Part shown: positions 50,757 through 60,243 of the stretch, piece after piece
Numbering within the stretch: position 1 is the stretch's first letter
Layout: each line of letters begins with the position of its first letter
From: Tsuneonella flava
GTDB lineage: Bacteria; Pseudomonadota; Alphaproteobacteria; Sphingomonadales; Sphingomonadaceae
Reading direction: 5' to 3'
Length of the DNA: 64,000 bases
Assembly: GCF_002870965.1 (NCBI RefSeq)
Contig: NZ_PHSO01000005.1
Location: 558,001-622,000 of the forward strand
Notes under the pieces: generated by a model
The model's input: only the letters and a program-made list of their open reading frames with translations
Databases searched by the model: none
Told to the model about the DNA's origin: nothing
Program-made: the position numbers and the translations under genes

Positions 50757-53700
50757 TCCCCTCCCTACATCCCGATTGTCGCCGATGGAGGTGCATCAGC
50801 GGCTGAGGACCGGCCTCGCGGAAGCGGTCGTCTCGCGCGCAGGCATCCGGCACGAAGGGCTCAACGCTTTTCTCCGGAGCACTCTTGCCGGCACGGACCC
50901 AGCAAACGGTAGCCTCCTTTCCGAACAGCTTTTTCAGGCTGCTCCCGGCTATGTATCCTCAGGAAAGAGCCCCGACCAACTTCAAGCGCTGCTGCATCAG
51001 CGCACAATCGACGCGATCACCCAAACATCGGATACTGATCTACGCTTCGATTACCCCGCCTACGCGCACCAGCTGGCGACGTGGGAACTGCTCGGCACGC
51101 AAGAGCCGCAATCGGTTCTGGTTTCGAGCGGCACGGGGTCGGGCAAGACCGAATGTTTCTTGGTCCCGATGCTTGATGATCTGGTCCGGGAGTCCGAAGA
51201 GCAAGGTCCTCTGACAGGGGTTCGGGCCCTGATGCTCTACCCTCTGAACGCTCTTATCGCGAGCCAGGAGAAGCGCCTTACAGCCTGGACCAAGCCGCTT
51301 CGCGGCGATGTCCGCTTTGCCCTCTACAACGGATTGATGGGAACGGCGCGGAAGTCTAATCGCGACAAGGCCGAGCACGAGATACCGCATCAGGTTCTTT
51401 ACCGCGAAACCCTCCGGGCCAACCCACCACCAATCCTCGTTACCAACCAGACGATGCTCGAATACATGACGATCCGGCGCGAGGATCGTCCTATCCTCGA
51501 TGCATCAAAAGGGAAGTTGCGCTGGATCGTGATCGACGAGGCGCATAGCTACATCGGCTCGGCAGCGGCGGAGCTCTCGCTCCTGCTTCGCCGGGTGATG
51601 AACGCATTCGATGTGACGCCGGATCAGGTCCGCTTCGTTGCGACGTCGGCGACCATCGGCTCTGCGGACGACCAGAAGGCCCGCGAAGACCTTCAGAGAT
51701 TCCTTGCCGACATTGCTGGCGTTCCGCTTGAGCGGGCGCATGTCGTTGTTGGAAAGCCGCAGCCGGTCGATCTCTCGAAAGTCCTGACAGCGTCCGATGA
51801 TCCGGCAGCATCATCGGTTGCCGAGAGGCTGGAAGGTGAGCCCCAGACCCTGGCCTCGCTCAAAGCGCTCTCGCCGGACGCCGAAAGGATTTTGCTCGAT
51901 CTGTCGGCCCATAATGCAAGCGAAGCGAAGCCTGTCCTGCCGATGCGAGCGCACAGCTTCACGCGGGCAGTTGCCGGGCTCTGGACCTGCATCAATGTCG
52001 ATTGCCCGGGTGAGATGCGGCCCAAGGATTGGCCATTTGGCGCTGTGCTCTTCGACCATCGGGACCAATGCCCCCAATGCCAGTCGATGGTGTTCGAAAT
52101 TCAGAACTGCCTCGACTGTGGCGAGCCCTTCCTCCCGGCCGATGACATGGGCGACAGGATCGTACCGCGGCGAAGTGATCATGATGCAGATGAGTTTCGT
52201 GAAGATAGCTATCGTGACCGCGATCATGATGATGACGATGAAGAAGATGAGCATGAGGGGATCGGCCATCCGCGGCTGATTGCCATAAACCCGAAATCCG
52301 AAGCGAGCGCGACCGCTTTCGATGTATCCAGTGGAGAGTTCACTGGCGAGGCGGGGCATTTTCATCTGACCCAGCTCGATGAGGGACGTTGCCCGGCCTG
52401 TCTCGGAAACAAGCGGCGCGGGCGACCGGCCATCTTTCCCTTTCGCTTTGGCACACCGTTCCTCACCCAGAATGCGGCACCGATCCTCCTTGAGGGTGTG
52501 TCGTCACATCAGGCGGAGCACGCCCTGCCGTTCGATGGCCGTCAGCTGATCAGCTTTTCGGACAGCAGACAGGGAACTGCTCGCTTCGCCGCCAATATTG
52601 AAACCAACGGAGAGCGGGGCTTTGTCCGCGGCTTCATCTATCATGCCGTTCAGAAGGCTGCCCAGGGTAGCGACCTGACCGATGAGCGCAGGGAAGAGCT
52701 GCTCAAGAAGAAGGCTGCTCTAGCGAACCTTGTGGCAGACATGCCTGCCTTCAAAGATGATATCGCCAAGATTGACGCGGAGCTCGCGGGTGGCGCTGCA
52801 ACCGGAATACGCTGGAAGGACTTGGTGTCAGCGCTCGCTTCTGAGCCGGCGATTGGCATGATGGCCAAGGTCTGGGACCTCGATCGCAGCGAACGTTTTC
52901 ACGATAACCGGGAAGCACTGGCTCGCTTCATGCTCTTGCGCGAACTCGCCCGTCGTCCGCGGAACGCCAATGCGATGGAGACCCTTGGCCTGGCACGGCT
53001 CCGTTTCCCGGATATCGAGCGGATTGGCCCGGATAAGCTACCCGAGCTTGTCGGCCAGAAGGGCTATTCCATCGAAGACTGGCGCGATTTTCTGTATTTC
53101 ATGGTCGACTATTTGCGGAGCTATTTCGCGCTCGACGTCGATGATGGGGACGCCCGCTGGATGCCAGGGAGGGCACGTCCTCGCAATGTAATAGGGCCCG
53201 ATCAACCTCCTGGATCAAAGCGTGATATCAGCTGGCCCTCAGTCAATACCAAGGGCACGCAGCCCGCAGCAGTCCTGCTCCTCGCGACAGCGTTGAAGCT
53301 GGATGTCGGTGAGCCGCGTCATAGACACGAGATCAATCAGCTACTTCGAACTGCTTGGGAACAGCTCACGCCCGTGCTTGCAGGCGTCGGCGGTACATTC
53401 ACCCTGCGGCTCGAGCAAAAGGCCGAGATCGAGGCGGTTGATCGAGCTTGGCAATGTCCCCTAACGCGCCGCGTTCTACCGCGACTTGTATTTGGTAGGT
53501 CACCCAATCTTGTTGGGTCTGGAAGCAGGATCGACGGCAAAGCGGTCTTGCCGGTTGAGTTTCCTAAGATTCCACGCACGCGACCGCTCTCTTTTGCCGA
53601 TAAGAAGGAGATCAGCGGTTGGCTAGTTGAGGACAAGCTAGTCCAAGCCCTTCGACAGCTGCATCTTTGGACCGATCTTCATGATCAGGCGGCGCTCGCC

Positions 53701-56700
53701 ACGCCCTACCTTCGAGCCGAGGAGCACAGTGCCCAGCAGCCCCCGCACCGGCTGCGGGAGTTCGAGGAGCAGTTCAAGGAAGGCGATATCAACCTGCTCG
53801 CCTGCTCGACCACCATGGAAATGGGTGTCGACATCGGTTCGATCGAAGCCGTGCTGATGACCAACGTTCCACCCTCGATCGCCAACTACAATCAGCGGGC
53901 CGGTCGCGCGGGGCGCCGCGGACAGGGCTTTTCGACAAGTCTCACAATTGCCCGCAATACACCTCTCGATCTCGAAACGTTTGCCGATCCTGCTGGCTAT
54001 TTGCGCCGCAAACTCGCATCGCCGCGCGTATCGCTTGATTCAGATCGGATCGCGCAACGTCACGCGAACGCCTATCTTCTCGCTCAATGGTTCCGCGAGG
54101 TTGAGGGGGAGTTTGCCCGGACCAAGACTGGGGATTTCTTCGGCTGTCGTGCTGACCTTCGTCCTTTCGAAGGTCTCGCTCCCGTGGACGCCTTTTGCGA
54201 ATGGCTCGATCTACCAACAACGGCATCCGCAACCGAAGAAGGTCTGTTGCGGCTCCTCAGGGGAACTGGTCTCGAATACGACACCGAAATCCGGGGGCAT
54301 ACGGCGGAGATGTTTGGGCAGGAAGCTGCGAATTTCCGTCGCACATGGCAGCGCCTAAAGGAAGACTCGGACGCGCTCGAAGGGCCGGCAAAGAAGGCGA
54401 TCGAGTTTCAGGCACGGCGATTGTGCAAGGAGTTCCTCCTGAAGGAGCTCGCCAATCGCTCGCTTATCCCTGGGAGCGGTTTTCCGACATCAGTTGTCCC
54501 GTTCGATACCCTCTGTGCCGAGACGCAGAAGGCGCAGGAGCGCAATCGTTCGGAAGAGGAAGGCGCGCGTGATCGGCGCTATGAATGCCCGACGCGCAAC
54601 GCCGATATCGCCATCCGAGAGTATGCCCCAGGGGCAGAGGTCGTTGTAGACGGGCTGGTTTGGAAATCGGCCGGGGTCACCCTCAACTGGCTTAGCCCGA
54701 TCGACAGTGGCCAGCGTGAGCCGCAGAACCTTCGTTGGGCCTGGTGGTGCGACCATTGTGGTGGGGCGGGCAGCGATCACCAGATGCCAGACCAGTGTGC
54801 CCATTGCGGCGAACGAAGCATTAGCATCGAGCAGTTTCTTGAACCGGCTGGGTTCCGGGTCGACTGGAGCGCTCAGCCGCATGCCGACACCGATCAGGCT
54901 GTCTACATCGAACCCAAGTCCCCGAAGGTCAGTGTCGGTGATGCCCTGTGGCAACCCATGCTGCAGCCTGAGACCGGCCGGATCCGCGCTTCGCATGAAG
55001 GTTACATCTACCATCACTCTCGCGGACCCAATGACCAGGGTTACGAGATTTGCCTGGAGTGTGGGCGTGCAGGGGATGCCGGGACGGACGCTCTCAAAGA
55101 CCATCGGCCGCTCTCGCCGAGGGACCGAAAGGCGATAGACCGCTGTCCGGGCAATGACGAAGGTTATGCGATCACGAGTGCTCTAGCGCTGGGCCATGAA
55201 GTTCTAACCGATGTGGTTGAGCTGCAATTGCCTGGGCTGGAAAGTGACGGTGCGGCCTGGGCGCTTGGCGCAGCCATGCGCGAGAGTCTTGCACGCTGGC
55301 TTGGAATCGAGCCGCGCGAGCTTGGAATTTCCGTGGCAGCTCGAGACAGCAAGCTCGGTCGCAGAGTGCCGTCGGTCTACATCTTCGATGAGGCATCTGG
55401 AGGTGCCGGATACGCTCCGAGACTTCTCGATGACATCTATCATGTCTTCGAACGGGCGGCCCGTGTCCTCGATTGCCCCAAGGAATGCGAGATGGGGTGT
55501 TCGGCCTGCGTCCTCGCTGCCGATCTCTACAAGCAACAGGGACGTCTCGACCGCCGGTCTGCTCTCCTCGCGGTCCAGGCGTTTCTTGAGACGAATGCTG
55601 AACTGCCGCAGGAAGATCGTGCGGTCCCCGATGCCAGAGCAATCAATGACGCGGCAAACACACTCCTTTTGAGAGCGCGAAGCGGAGACAGCATTTCCGT
55701 CTTGTTGCCGACCGTGTTCGATCTGGCAGAGCTGACTTCTACTAAGATGCGCACGTTCTTTTCTGCCGCCTCGGCCCGCGGCGTTCCGGTGACGCTCGTG
55801 CTTGATCCAAGTTCTTTTGATAAGCTCGAAGAGGTCGAACGGCGCTTTTTGCGCGATGCCTCGGTGCGGTTCGAATTCTCTTTGGCCCTGGGTAAAGGGG
55901 AAGACGCGCCTTTCGAGAGCAAGCGGCTGGCCGAATTGATTTCGACTGATCGCGCCACAGGGTTCTTCTCCCGCGATATGTCTGCGACGCAGCCGGGTGA
56001 GCGCTGGGGCATGGGTGAGACGCATGCGATTGTTGCTGGCACTCTCAGCGGCCCCACCGCCTACAGCCCGATCAACCCTGAAGATCTAGAGCGACAGGGT
56101 GCGGCTGGTGATCAGGTCGAGCTGATGCAAGGTTTCGGGCAATGCCCGGTTGGCCAGTTTGGCAAACGCTTTGGCTCGAAACTGAAACAGCAGATGGAAG
56201 CGGCTGGTGTTTGGAGGCCTGGCAGTCTTGTGCGGATCACCTACGCCGACCGCTACCTGAACTCTCCGCTGACCATGCTCCTCTTCCTGCGGACGTGCGA
56301 AGCTCTATCCGCTGACTTGAAGGTGGATAGTCCCGTTGAAGTCGATATCCTGGTTCAGCCACTAAAGAACGATCGTAGTCCTTATCAGATCAAACACGAT
56401 TGGACTTATGAGGATGACCGAGCGGAAGTAGCCGAGCTTTTGGGCGAAAAATTTGGCCTCGATGTCGACCTGCAGGTCACGGAGAATTCGGACCACGGCC
56501 GCAAGCTCGAGCTTGAATACGCCGATGGTCAGAAGGTCCTCGTGCTGCTCGACCAAGGGTTTGGATATTGGCGCATAGCGGGTAGCCCGCCGCGACATGA
56601 CTTTCGTTCGGCACCCGCTGCCCAGGCAAGTGAGCTTTTGCGCTCATCGGCTGCGGTTTCCGGCGTGGGAGAGAGCTACTACGCAGTGAAGAGAGGTGCG

Positions 56701-56706
56701 AAGTGA
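50743..56706 (+). CDS. druE: Druantia helicase DruE (DEAD/DEAH, DUF1998)
   Basis: A 1987-residue helicase, the size expected of DruE. Walker A SSGTGSGKTE is near residue 130, DEAH near 265, and ATSATIGS follows. A zinc ribbon (CINVDCPG, CPQCQ, NCLDCGEP, about 412-463) and an acidic D/E/H stretch (about 476-506) come next. The C-terminal helicase has STTMEMGVDIGSIEAVL and NQRAGRAGRRGQ (about 1025-1060). A second ribbon is WWCDHCGG...QCAHCGE (about 1335). DUF1998 carries SVYIFDEASGGAGYAPRLL and the cysteine set CPKECEMGCSAC (about 1580). The ATG at 50743 is one of several candidate starts. Confidence 0.85.
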   Translation: MAASDPLPTSRLSPMEVHQRLRTGLAEAVVSRAGIRHEGLNAFLRSTLAGTDPANGSLLSEQLFQAAPGYVSSGKSPDQLQALLHQRTIDAITQTSDTDLRFDYPAYAHQLATWELLGTQEPQSVLVSSGTGSGKTECFLVPMLDDLVRESEEQGPLTGVRALMLYPLNALIASQEKRLTAWTKPLRGDVRFALYNGLMGTARKSNRDKAEHEIPHQVLYRETLRANPPPILVTNQTMLEYMTIRREDRPILDASKGKLRWIVIDEAHSYIGSAAAELSLLLRRVMNAFDVTPDQVRFVATSATIGSADDQKAREDLQRFLADIAGVPLERAHVVVGKPQPVDLSKVLTASDDPAASSVAERLEGEPQTLASLKALSPDAERILLDLSAHNASEAKPVLPMRAHSFTRAVAGLWTCINVDCPGEMRPKDWPFGAVLFDHRDQCPQCQSMVFEIQNCLDCGEPFLPADDMGDRIVPRRSDHDADEFREDSYRDRDHDDDDEEDEHEGIGHPRLIAINPKSEASATAFDVSSGEFTGEAGHFHLTQLDEGRCPACLGNKRRGRPAIFPFRFGTPFLTQNAAPILLEGVSSHQAEHALPFDGRQLISFSDSRQGTARFAANIETNGERGFVRGFIYHAVQKAAQGSDLTDERREELLKKKAALANLVADMPAFKDDIAKIDAELAGGAATGIRWKDLVSALASEPAIGMMAKVWDLDRSERFHDNREALARFMLLRELARRPRNANAMETLGLARLRFPDIERIGPDKLPELVGQKGYSIEDWRDFLYFMVDYLRSYFALDVDDGDARWMPGRARPRNVIGPDQPPGSKRDISWPSVNTKGTQPAAVLLLATALKLDVGEPRHRHEINQLLRTAWEQLTPVLAGVGGTFTLRLEQKAEIEAVDRAWQCPLTRRVLPRLVFGRSPNLVGSGSRIDGKAVLPVEFPKIPRTRPLSFADKKEISGWLVEDKLVQALRQLHLWTDLHDQAALATPYLRAEEHSAQQPPHRLREFEEQFKEGDINLLACSTTMEMGVDIGSIEAVLMTNVPPSIANYNQRAGRAGRRGQGFSTSLTIARNTPLDLETFADPAGYLRRKLASPRVSLDSDRIAQRHANAYLLAQWFREVEGEFARTKTGDFFGCRADLRPFEGLAPVDAFCEWLDLPTTASATEEGLLRLLRGTGLEYDTEIRGHTAEMFGQEAANFRRTWQRLKEDSDALEGPAKKAIEFQARRLCKEFLLKELANRSLIPGSGFPTSVVPFDTLCAETQKAQERNRSEEEGARDRRYECPTRNADIAIREYAPGAEVVVDGLVWKSAGVTLNWLSPIDSGQREPQNLRWAWWCDHCGGAGSDHQMPDQCAHCGERSISIEQFLEPAGFRVDWSAQPHADTDQAVYIEPKSPKVSVGDALWQPMLQPETGRIRASHEGYIYHHSRGPNDQGYEICLECGRAGDAGTDALKDHRPLSPRDRKAIDRCPGNDEGYAITSALALGHEVLTDVVELQLPGLESDGAAWALGAAMRESLARWLGIEPRELGISVAARDSKLGRRVPSVYIFDEASGGAGYAPRLLDDIYHVFERAARVLDCPKECEMGCSACVLAADLYKQQGRLDRRSALLAVQAFLETNAELPQEDRAVPDARAINDAANTLLLRARSGDSISVLLPTVFDLAELTSTKMRTFFSAASARGVPVTLVLDPSSFDKLEEVERRFLRDASVRFEFSLALGKGEDAPFESKRLAELISTDRATGFFSRDMSATQPGERWGMGETHAIVAGTLSGPTAYSPINPEDLERQGAAGDQVELMQGFGQCPVGQFGKRFGSKLKQQMEAAGVWRPGSLVRITYADRYLNSPLTMLLFLRTCEALSADLKVDSPVEVDILVQPLKNDRSPYQIKHDWTYEDDRAEVAELLGEKFGLDVDLQVTENSDHGRKLELEYADGQKVLVLLDQGFGYWRIAGSPPRHDFRSAPAAQASELLRSSAAVSGVGESYYAVKRGAK

Positions 56707-56932
56707 ACCATTTTGGCCTCGCCGCGCGGTCGCGTTGGTCGAGCCTTACGGCAATGGCACTCAGAGCGCTCGCTTGGATCGACTGCTACAATCGCGACGC
56801 CTTCAATCTTGAAGCCAACCAGGGCAGTGGGGCGGATCGGACGGCTTCGGGCTACGGCGAAGATGGATTTGATATTTTTTGTGAGCCCGCGAGCTCCCGC
56901 TTGTAAGAACCAATCAGAACGAGACCTGAGCA

Positions 56933-58975
56933 TTGAACACACAGACATCAACGACTGCAAAAGCCAACAACACCCACTCGTCACTCGCTGACTTCATTTG
57001 GAAGAATGCGGATGATCTTTGGGGCAATTTCAAGCACGTCGATTTCGGCAAGATCATTCTTCCCTTCACTCTTCTTCGACGCCTGGAGTGTGTTCTTGAG
57101 CCCACTCGGGAAGAAGCCGCCAAGATGCACAAAATGGCCATCGAAAACGGTCTCGATGTCGACGTCATCCTCCGTCAGGCAACTGGCTACCCGTTCTACA
57201 ACACATCAAGCTACAGCCTCGAAACATTAGGGGCTGGCCGCACACGTCAGAACCTTGAAGACTATATCGCGAAGTTCTCCGGCAACGCGCGGGTAATCTT
57301 CGAGCAGTTTGATTTCATCAACACAATCAGTCAGATGGACAAGAAGGGCGTTCTCTTCAAGATCTGCCAGAACTTCGCTGCCATCGACCTCCATCCCGAC
57401 GCCGTTCCAGAGCGGACCATGTCCAATGTCTATGAACACCTGATCCGCCGGTTCGGGGCCGAGGTGAACGAGGCGGCCGAGGATTTCATGACGCCCCGCG
57501 ACGTTGTTCACTTGGGCATCGAGCTTTTGCTCGAACCGGATGATCAAATGTTTATCGACAACCCTGGCATCATCCGCACGCTCTATGACCCAACAATCGG
57601 CACTGGCGGCTTTATCTCCGACGGCATGGAGCACGTGCAGTCACTGCAGGATCGCTATGGTACCGCCCCGACACTAGTCCCCTACGGACAAGAGCTAGAA
57701 TCCGAAACCCACGCGGTTTGTCTGGCAAGTATGCTCCTGAAGACGCTCAAGTCGGATCCCGGTCGCGATTTGTCCCAGAACATCAAGCTCGGCAGTACGC
57801 TCTCAGCCGACAAATTCCGCCACGAGAAATTCCATTACTGCGTCTCTAATCCGCCGTTTGGCAAGAAATGGGAATTGGACCAAGCCGAAGTCGTGCTCGA
57901 ACACCGCGACCAGAAATTCGAAGGGCGCTTTGGCCCCAAGCTGCCGCGCGTCAGCGATGGCTCGATGCTGTTCCTGTTGCATCTGCTCAGCAAACTCGAA
58001 GACCCTGAAAAGGGCGGCGGGCGGGCGGCAATCGTGTTGTCGGGCTCTCCCCTTTTCAACGGTAGTGCCGGCCAGGGTGAGTCCGAAATTCGTCGTCATC
58101 TGCTTGAGCAAGACGTGGTTGAGGCGATCATTGCCTTGCCGACCGAGATCTTCTTCCGCACGGGGATTGGCACTTACATTTGGGTTTTGTCCAATCGCAA
58201 GTCAGAGGAGCGGCTGGGTAAGGTTCAGCTGATCGACGCGACCGAGATGTTTGAGCCGCTCCGCAAGAGCGAGGGCAACAAGCGGCGCAAAATCGGGGAC
58301 GATCAAATCCGCGATATTGTGCAACTCTACGCCGACTTCGAATCGACGAAAAAGAGCCTCATTCTCGACGCGGAAGAGTTTGGCTATCGCCGAATTCGGG
58401 TGCTGCGCCCCCTGCGCCACAAAATCGTCGTCTCTGACCCCGGTTTTGAGGCGCTTGCTGAACACAAGGCTTGGGAGAAGCGCACCGATGATCAGCGGCA
58501 AGGCTGGTGCGAGGTGTTAGTGGAGCATGCCGGCACAGCCCATGACTGGCACTGGATCGACAAATTTGCCAAGTCGGTGGCGAAAAAGGACGCGAGCCTC
58601 GGCAAAGCCGATGCGGCGCTGATCAAGGCATTTCAAAAGGCCTTTGGCGTGCGGGACGAAGATCTTGACCCAGTGAAGGACAAAAAGGGCAACCTGATCC
58701 CCGACGAAGATCTGACCGATTACGAAAACGTACCCATGGGCACCGACATCCATGACTACCTCGAAACCGAGGTAACTCCCCACGTCTATGATGCCTATAT
58801 CGACGAGACATACGTCGATGAAACCGATGGAGGCATCGGGATCGTTGGCTATGAGATAAACTTCAATCGTTATTTCTACGAATACGTGCCGCCGCGCGAT
58901 CTGGACGCGATTGATGCGGAGCTGAAAGCAATCGAGGCTTCCATTGCTGCAGTTTTGGCTGAAGTAACGGAATGA
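56933..58975 (+). CDS. hsdM: type I restriction-modification methyltransferase subunit
   Basis: A 680-residue HsdM. The N-terminal helical domain has SLADFIWKNADDLWGNFKHVDFGKIILPFTLLRRLE. The methyltransferase domain has motif I LYDPTIGTGGF (about 217-227) and motif IV NPPFGKKW (about 306), with VPYGQELESETHAVCLASML between. A C-terminal extension precedes the HsdS coupling. It methylates adenine at the type I site. The start is TTG (56933); no better start fits. The 226 bp between druE and this gene hold no supported gene. Its stop overlaps hsdS by 4 bp. Confidence 0.94.
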   Translation: MNTQTSTTAKANNTHSSLADFIWKNADDLWGNFKHVDFGKIILPFTLLRRLECVLEPTREEAAKMHKMAIENGLDVDVILRQATGYPFYNTSSYSLETLGAGRTRQNLEDYIAKFSGNARVIFEQFDFINTISQMDKKGVLFKICQNFAAIDLHPDAVPERTMSNVYEHLIRRFGAEVNEAAEDFMTPRDVVHLGIELLLEPDDQMFIDNPGIIRTLYDPTIGTGGFISDGMEHVQSLQDRYGTAPTLVPYGQELESETHAVCLASMLLKTLKSDPGRDLSQNIKLGSTLSADKFRHEKFHYCVSNPPFGKKWELDQAEVVLEHRDQKFEGRFGPKLPRVSDGSMLFLLHLLSKLEDPEKGGGRAAIVLSGSPLFNGSAGQGESEIRRHLLEQDVVEAIIALPTEIFFRTGIGTYIWVLSNRKSEERLGKVQLIDATEMFEPLRKSEGNKRRKIGDDQIRDIVQLYADFESTKKSLILDAEEFGYRRIRVLRPLRHKIVVSDPGFEALAEHKAWEKRTDDQRQGWCEVLVEHAGTAHDWHWIDKFAKSVAKKDASLGKADAALIKAFQKAFGVRDEDLDPVKDKKGNLIPDEDLTDYENVPMGTDIHDYLETEVTPHVYDAYIDETYVDETDGGIGIVGYEINFNRYFYEYVPPRDLDAIDAELKAIEASIAAVLAEVTE

Positions 58976-60243
58976 CTTTGCCCACGACCAAACCCACCCG
59001 CAAAGCAACGTGGATTGAATCGATTCCAGAACATTGGAACGAGGCACCCTTCTTCGCCCACACCATAGAGCGAAAACGCAAAAATACGGGAATGAAAAGC
59101 GATAATCTGCTTTCGCTGAGTTACGGCCGCATTGTTCGTAAGAGCATGGAAGCGAACGATGGTTTGGTCCCTGAATCATATGAGACATATCAAATCGTGG
59201 AGCCCGGCGAATTGGTATTCCGTCTAACCGATCTGCAGAATGACAAGCGTAGTTTGCGTTCTGCAATCAGCCTCGAGACAGGCATCATTACATCGGCATA
59301 CTTGGCCGTTTCCCCTGTTGGAATATTGCCTGAATTCATGTCCTACTTGATGCGCTCCTATGATCTTCAGAAGGTCTTCTACGCGATGGGCGGTGGCATG
59401 CGTCAATCACTCAAGTACGACGATATGCGCCATCTGCCACTAGTATTTCCGCCACTCGAAGAACAATCATATATCGCCGAATTTCTCGACAACGAGACCG
59501 GACGGATTGATGGGTTGATCGCGCAAAAAGCGCGCTTCATTGCCGTTCTAGACGACAAAGAGAAAGCGATGATCTCGCATTTCGTCCGAAGGGGTATCGA
59601 TCCTGGCGCACCAACGAAAGACAGCGGCGTAGAATGGCGTGGCATTGTGCCCGCGCATTGGCGGCGCGCGCGGATCAAGAATCACTTCAAGCAGGTAAAA
59701 CGTCAAGGCTACGATGAGCTGACCGTGCTGTCCGTTTATCGTGAGTTTGGCGTAATTGAGAAAGCGTCGCGGAGCGATAACATCAACAAGACTCCAGAAG
59801 ACCTCTCCAAATATCAATTGGTCGAGCCAAATGACTTGGCGATCAACAAGATGAAGGCCTGGCAGGGCTCAATGGGGATTTCTCCACACCTAGGTATCAC
59901 ATCACCCGACTATGTGGTGATGACGCCAATTGGCGAGCACAACCCCAAATATATGCACCATTACCTGCGTGCTCGGCCAATGCCTTGGGTTTATCGCTTG
60001 ATTTCCAACGGTATTCGGACCGATCAATGGCGTATGGAGCCAGAGAAATTCTTAGAGCTGCCGATTTTCCTGCCTCCAATGGATGAACAGGAAGCGATTG
60101 CAAACCGAATTGACCTCGAATTGGATCGAATTCGGGATCTTATTGAAAAGACGGAAAGCACTATCGCGCTTTTGAAAGAAAAGCGCGCGGCGCTCATCAC
60201 TGCAGCTGTGACCGGTAAAGTTGAGGTGAAGGCCGAAGCATGA
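58972..60243 (+). CDS. hsdS: type I restriction-modification specificity subunit
   Basis: A 423-residue HsdS with two target-recognition domains (about residues 1-180 and 215-395), each ending in a conserved region: LPLVFPPLEEQSYIAEFLDNETGRIDGLI, and LPIFLPPMDEQEAIANRIDLELDRIRDLIEK followed by LKEKRAALITAAVTGKVEV. The repeats are the spacer helices that set site geometry. It decides the DNA sequence recognised by HsdM and HsdR. It overlaps both neighbours by 4 bp (ATGA), so the operon is translationally coupled. Confidence 0.94.
   Translation: MTLPTTKPTRKATWIESIPEHWNEAPFFAHTIERKRKNTGMKSDNLLSLSYGRIVRKSMEANDGLVPESYETYQIVEPGELVFRLTDLQNDKRSLRSAISLETGIITSAYLAVSPVGILPEFMSYLMRSYDLQKVFYAMGGGMRQSLKYDDMRHLPLVFPPLEEQSYIAEFLDNETGRIDGLIAQKARFIAVLDDKEKAMISHFVRRGIDPGAPTKDSGVEWRGIVPAHWRRARIKNHFKQVKRQGYDELTVLSVYREFGVIEKASRSDNINKTPEDLSKYQLVEPNDLAINKMKAWQGSMGISPHLGITSPDYVVMTPIGEHNPKYMHHYLRARPMPWVYRLISNGIRTDQWRMEPEKFLELPIFLPPMDEQEAIANRIDLELDRIRDLIEKTESTIALLKEKRAALITAAVTGKVEVKAEA

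Noticed and set aside
50743-56706. The DUF1998 helicase as DrmA of DISARM or as DpdJ of the 7-deazaguanine system
   Set aside because: No drmB, drmMI/drmMII or dpd genes are next to it; the 1987-residue size and the single large partner match Druantia type III better.
56703-56906. A 67-residue frame with GTG overlapping the druE stop
   Set aside because: The overlap looks like coupling, but the peptide has no recognisable fold and no ribosome site distinct from druE coding; it may be a decayed remnant.
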